Below the pieces are notes generated by a model. It was not told where the DNA came from and ran no database searches. It saw only the letters and a list, made by a program, of their open reading frames with translations. A stretch of DNA of 5,487 nucleotides from assembly GCA_031273585.1 (NCBI GenBank), contig JAISRP010000081.1, forward strand, positions 1-5,487, read 5' to 3'. The translations under genes were made by a program, and so were the position numbers. Of the stretch, positions 5,461 to 5,487 are shown piece by piece; position 1 is the stretch's first letter; every line of letters begins with the position of its first letter. The stretch comes from Synergistaceae bacterium (GTDB lineage Bacteria; Synergistota; Synergistia; Synergistales; Synergistaceae).

Positions 5461-5487
5461 CCGATGCTCAAAATATCACGCCCAAAA

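Noticed and set aside
4620..5471. 283-codon frame on the minus strand covering the leader and the start of the binding protein
   Set aside because: It runs out of frame through the binding-protein gene and turns into Gly/Arg-rich low-complexity sequence there. The leader part shows no known domain.
5228..5487. Riboswitch or structured leader RNA
   Set aside because: I could find no conserved aptamer pattern or attenuator. The only hairpins have 4-bp stems.

Overview
The window holds one complete, tightly packed five-gene operon. All five genes lie on the minus strand, so it is transcribed from the right end towards the left. In order of transcription they are an extracellular solute-binding protein (5227-3941), two inner-membrane permeases (3918-3040 and 3050-2223), an ABC ATPase with a regulatory C-terminal domain (2207-1080), and a xylose-isomerase-like TIM-barrel sugar phosphate isomerase/epimerase (1111-287). 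This is the layout of a CUT1 (MalK/Ugp-type) carbohydrate or polyol-phosphate importer with one catabolic enzyme attached. The genes are 15-22 bp apart or overlap by 11 and 32 bp, and each start has a good Shine-Dalgarno sequence.

How the parts should work together: the secreted binding protein captures a small sugar, polyol or glycerophospho-type ligand outside the cytoplasmic membrane. The two permeases form the channel, each with an EAA loop that docks on the ATPase dimer. The isomerase/epimerase would then rearrange the imported sugar or its phosphate in the cytoplasm. No kinase, dehydrogenase, aldolase or regulator lies in the window, so the substrate cannot be fixed from this sequence. 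The closest named system by gene content and motifs is UgpBAEC, but the last gene is an isomerase rather than the UgpQ phosphodiesterase.

Right flank (5228-5487): a comparatively AT-rich leader with candidate promoter elements (agtata on the plus strand at 5267-5272 reads TATACT on the coding strand), an imperfect AT palindrome (5305-5317), and a perfect 10-bp direct repeat (5415-5424 and 5451-5460). No gene is supported there.

Left flank (1-286): no gene, but a dense cluster of GC-rich hairpins and repeats. It contains two copies of a roughly 42-bp unit ending in a C-run/G-run hairpin, a degenerate third hairpin, a 65-bp long palindrome, a 10-bp tandem pair and a terminator-like hairpin facing the plus strand. 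This looks like a REP- or MITE-like intergenic repeat family at the 3' end of the operon.

Organism: GC-rich coding sequence, bacterial operon structure, and a binding protein with a plain Sec signal peptide and no lipobox cysteine point to a diderm (Gram-negative-type) bacterium. A GC-rich anaerobe such as a Synergistota member would fit, but that is a guess from overall impression, not a demonstrated assignment. I see no mobile-element genes, CRISPR array, tRNA or rRNA, and no clear sign of a previously undescribed system. The most unusual material is the non-coding repeat cluster and the way the ATPase tail is encoded over the isomerase ribosome-binding site.
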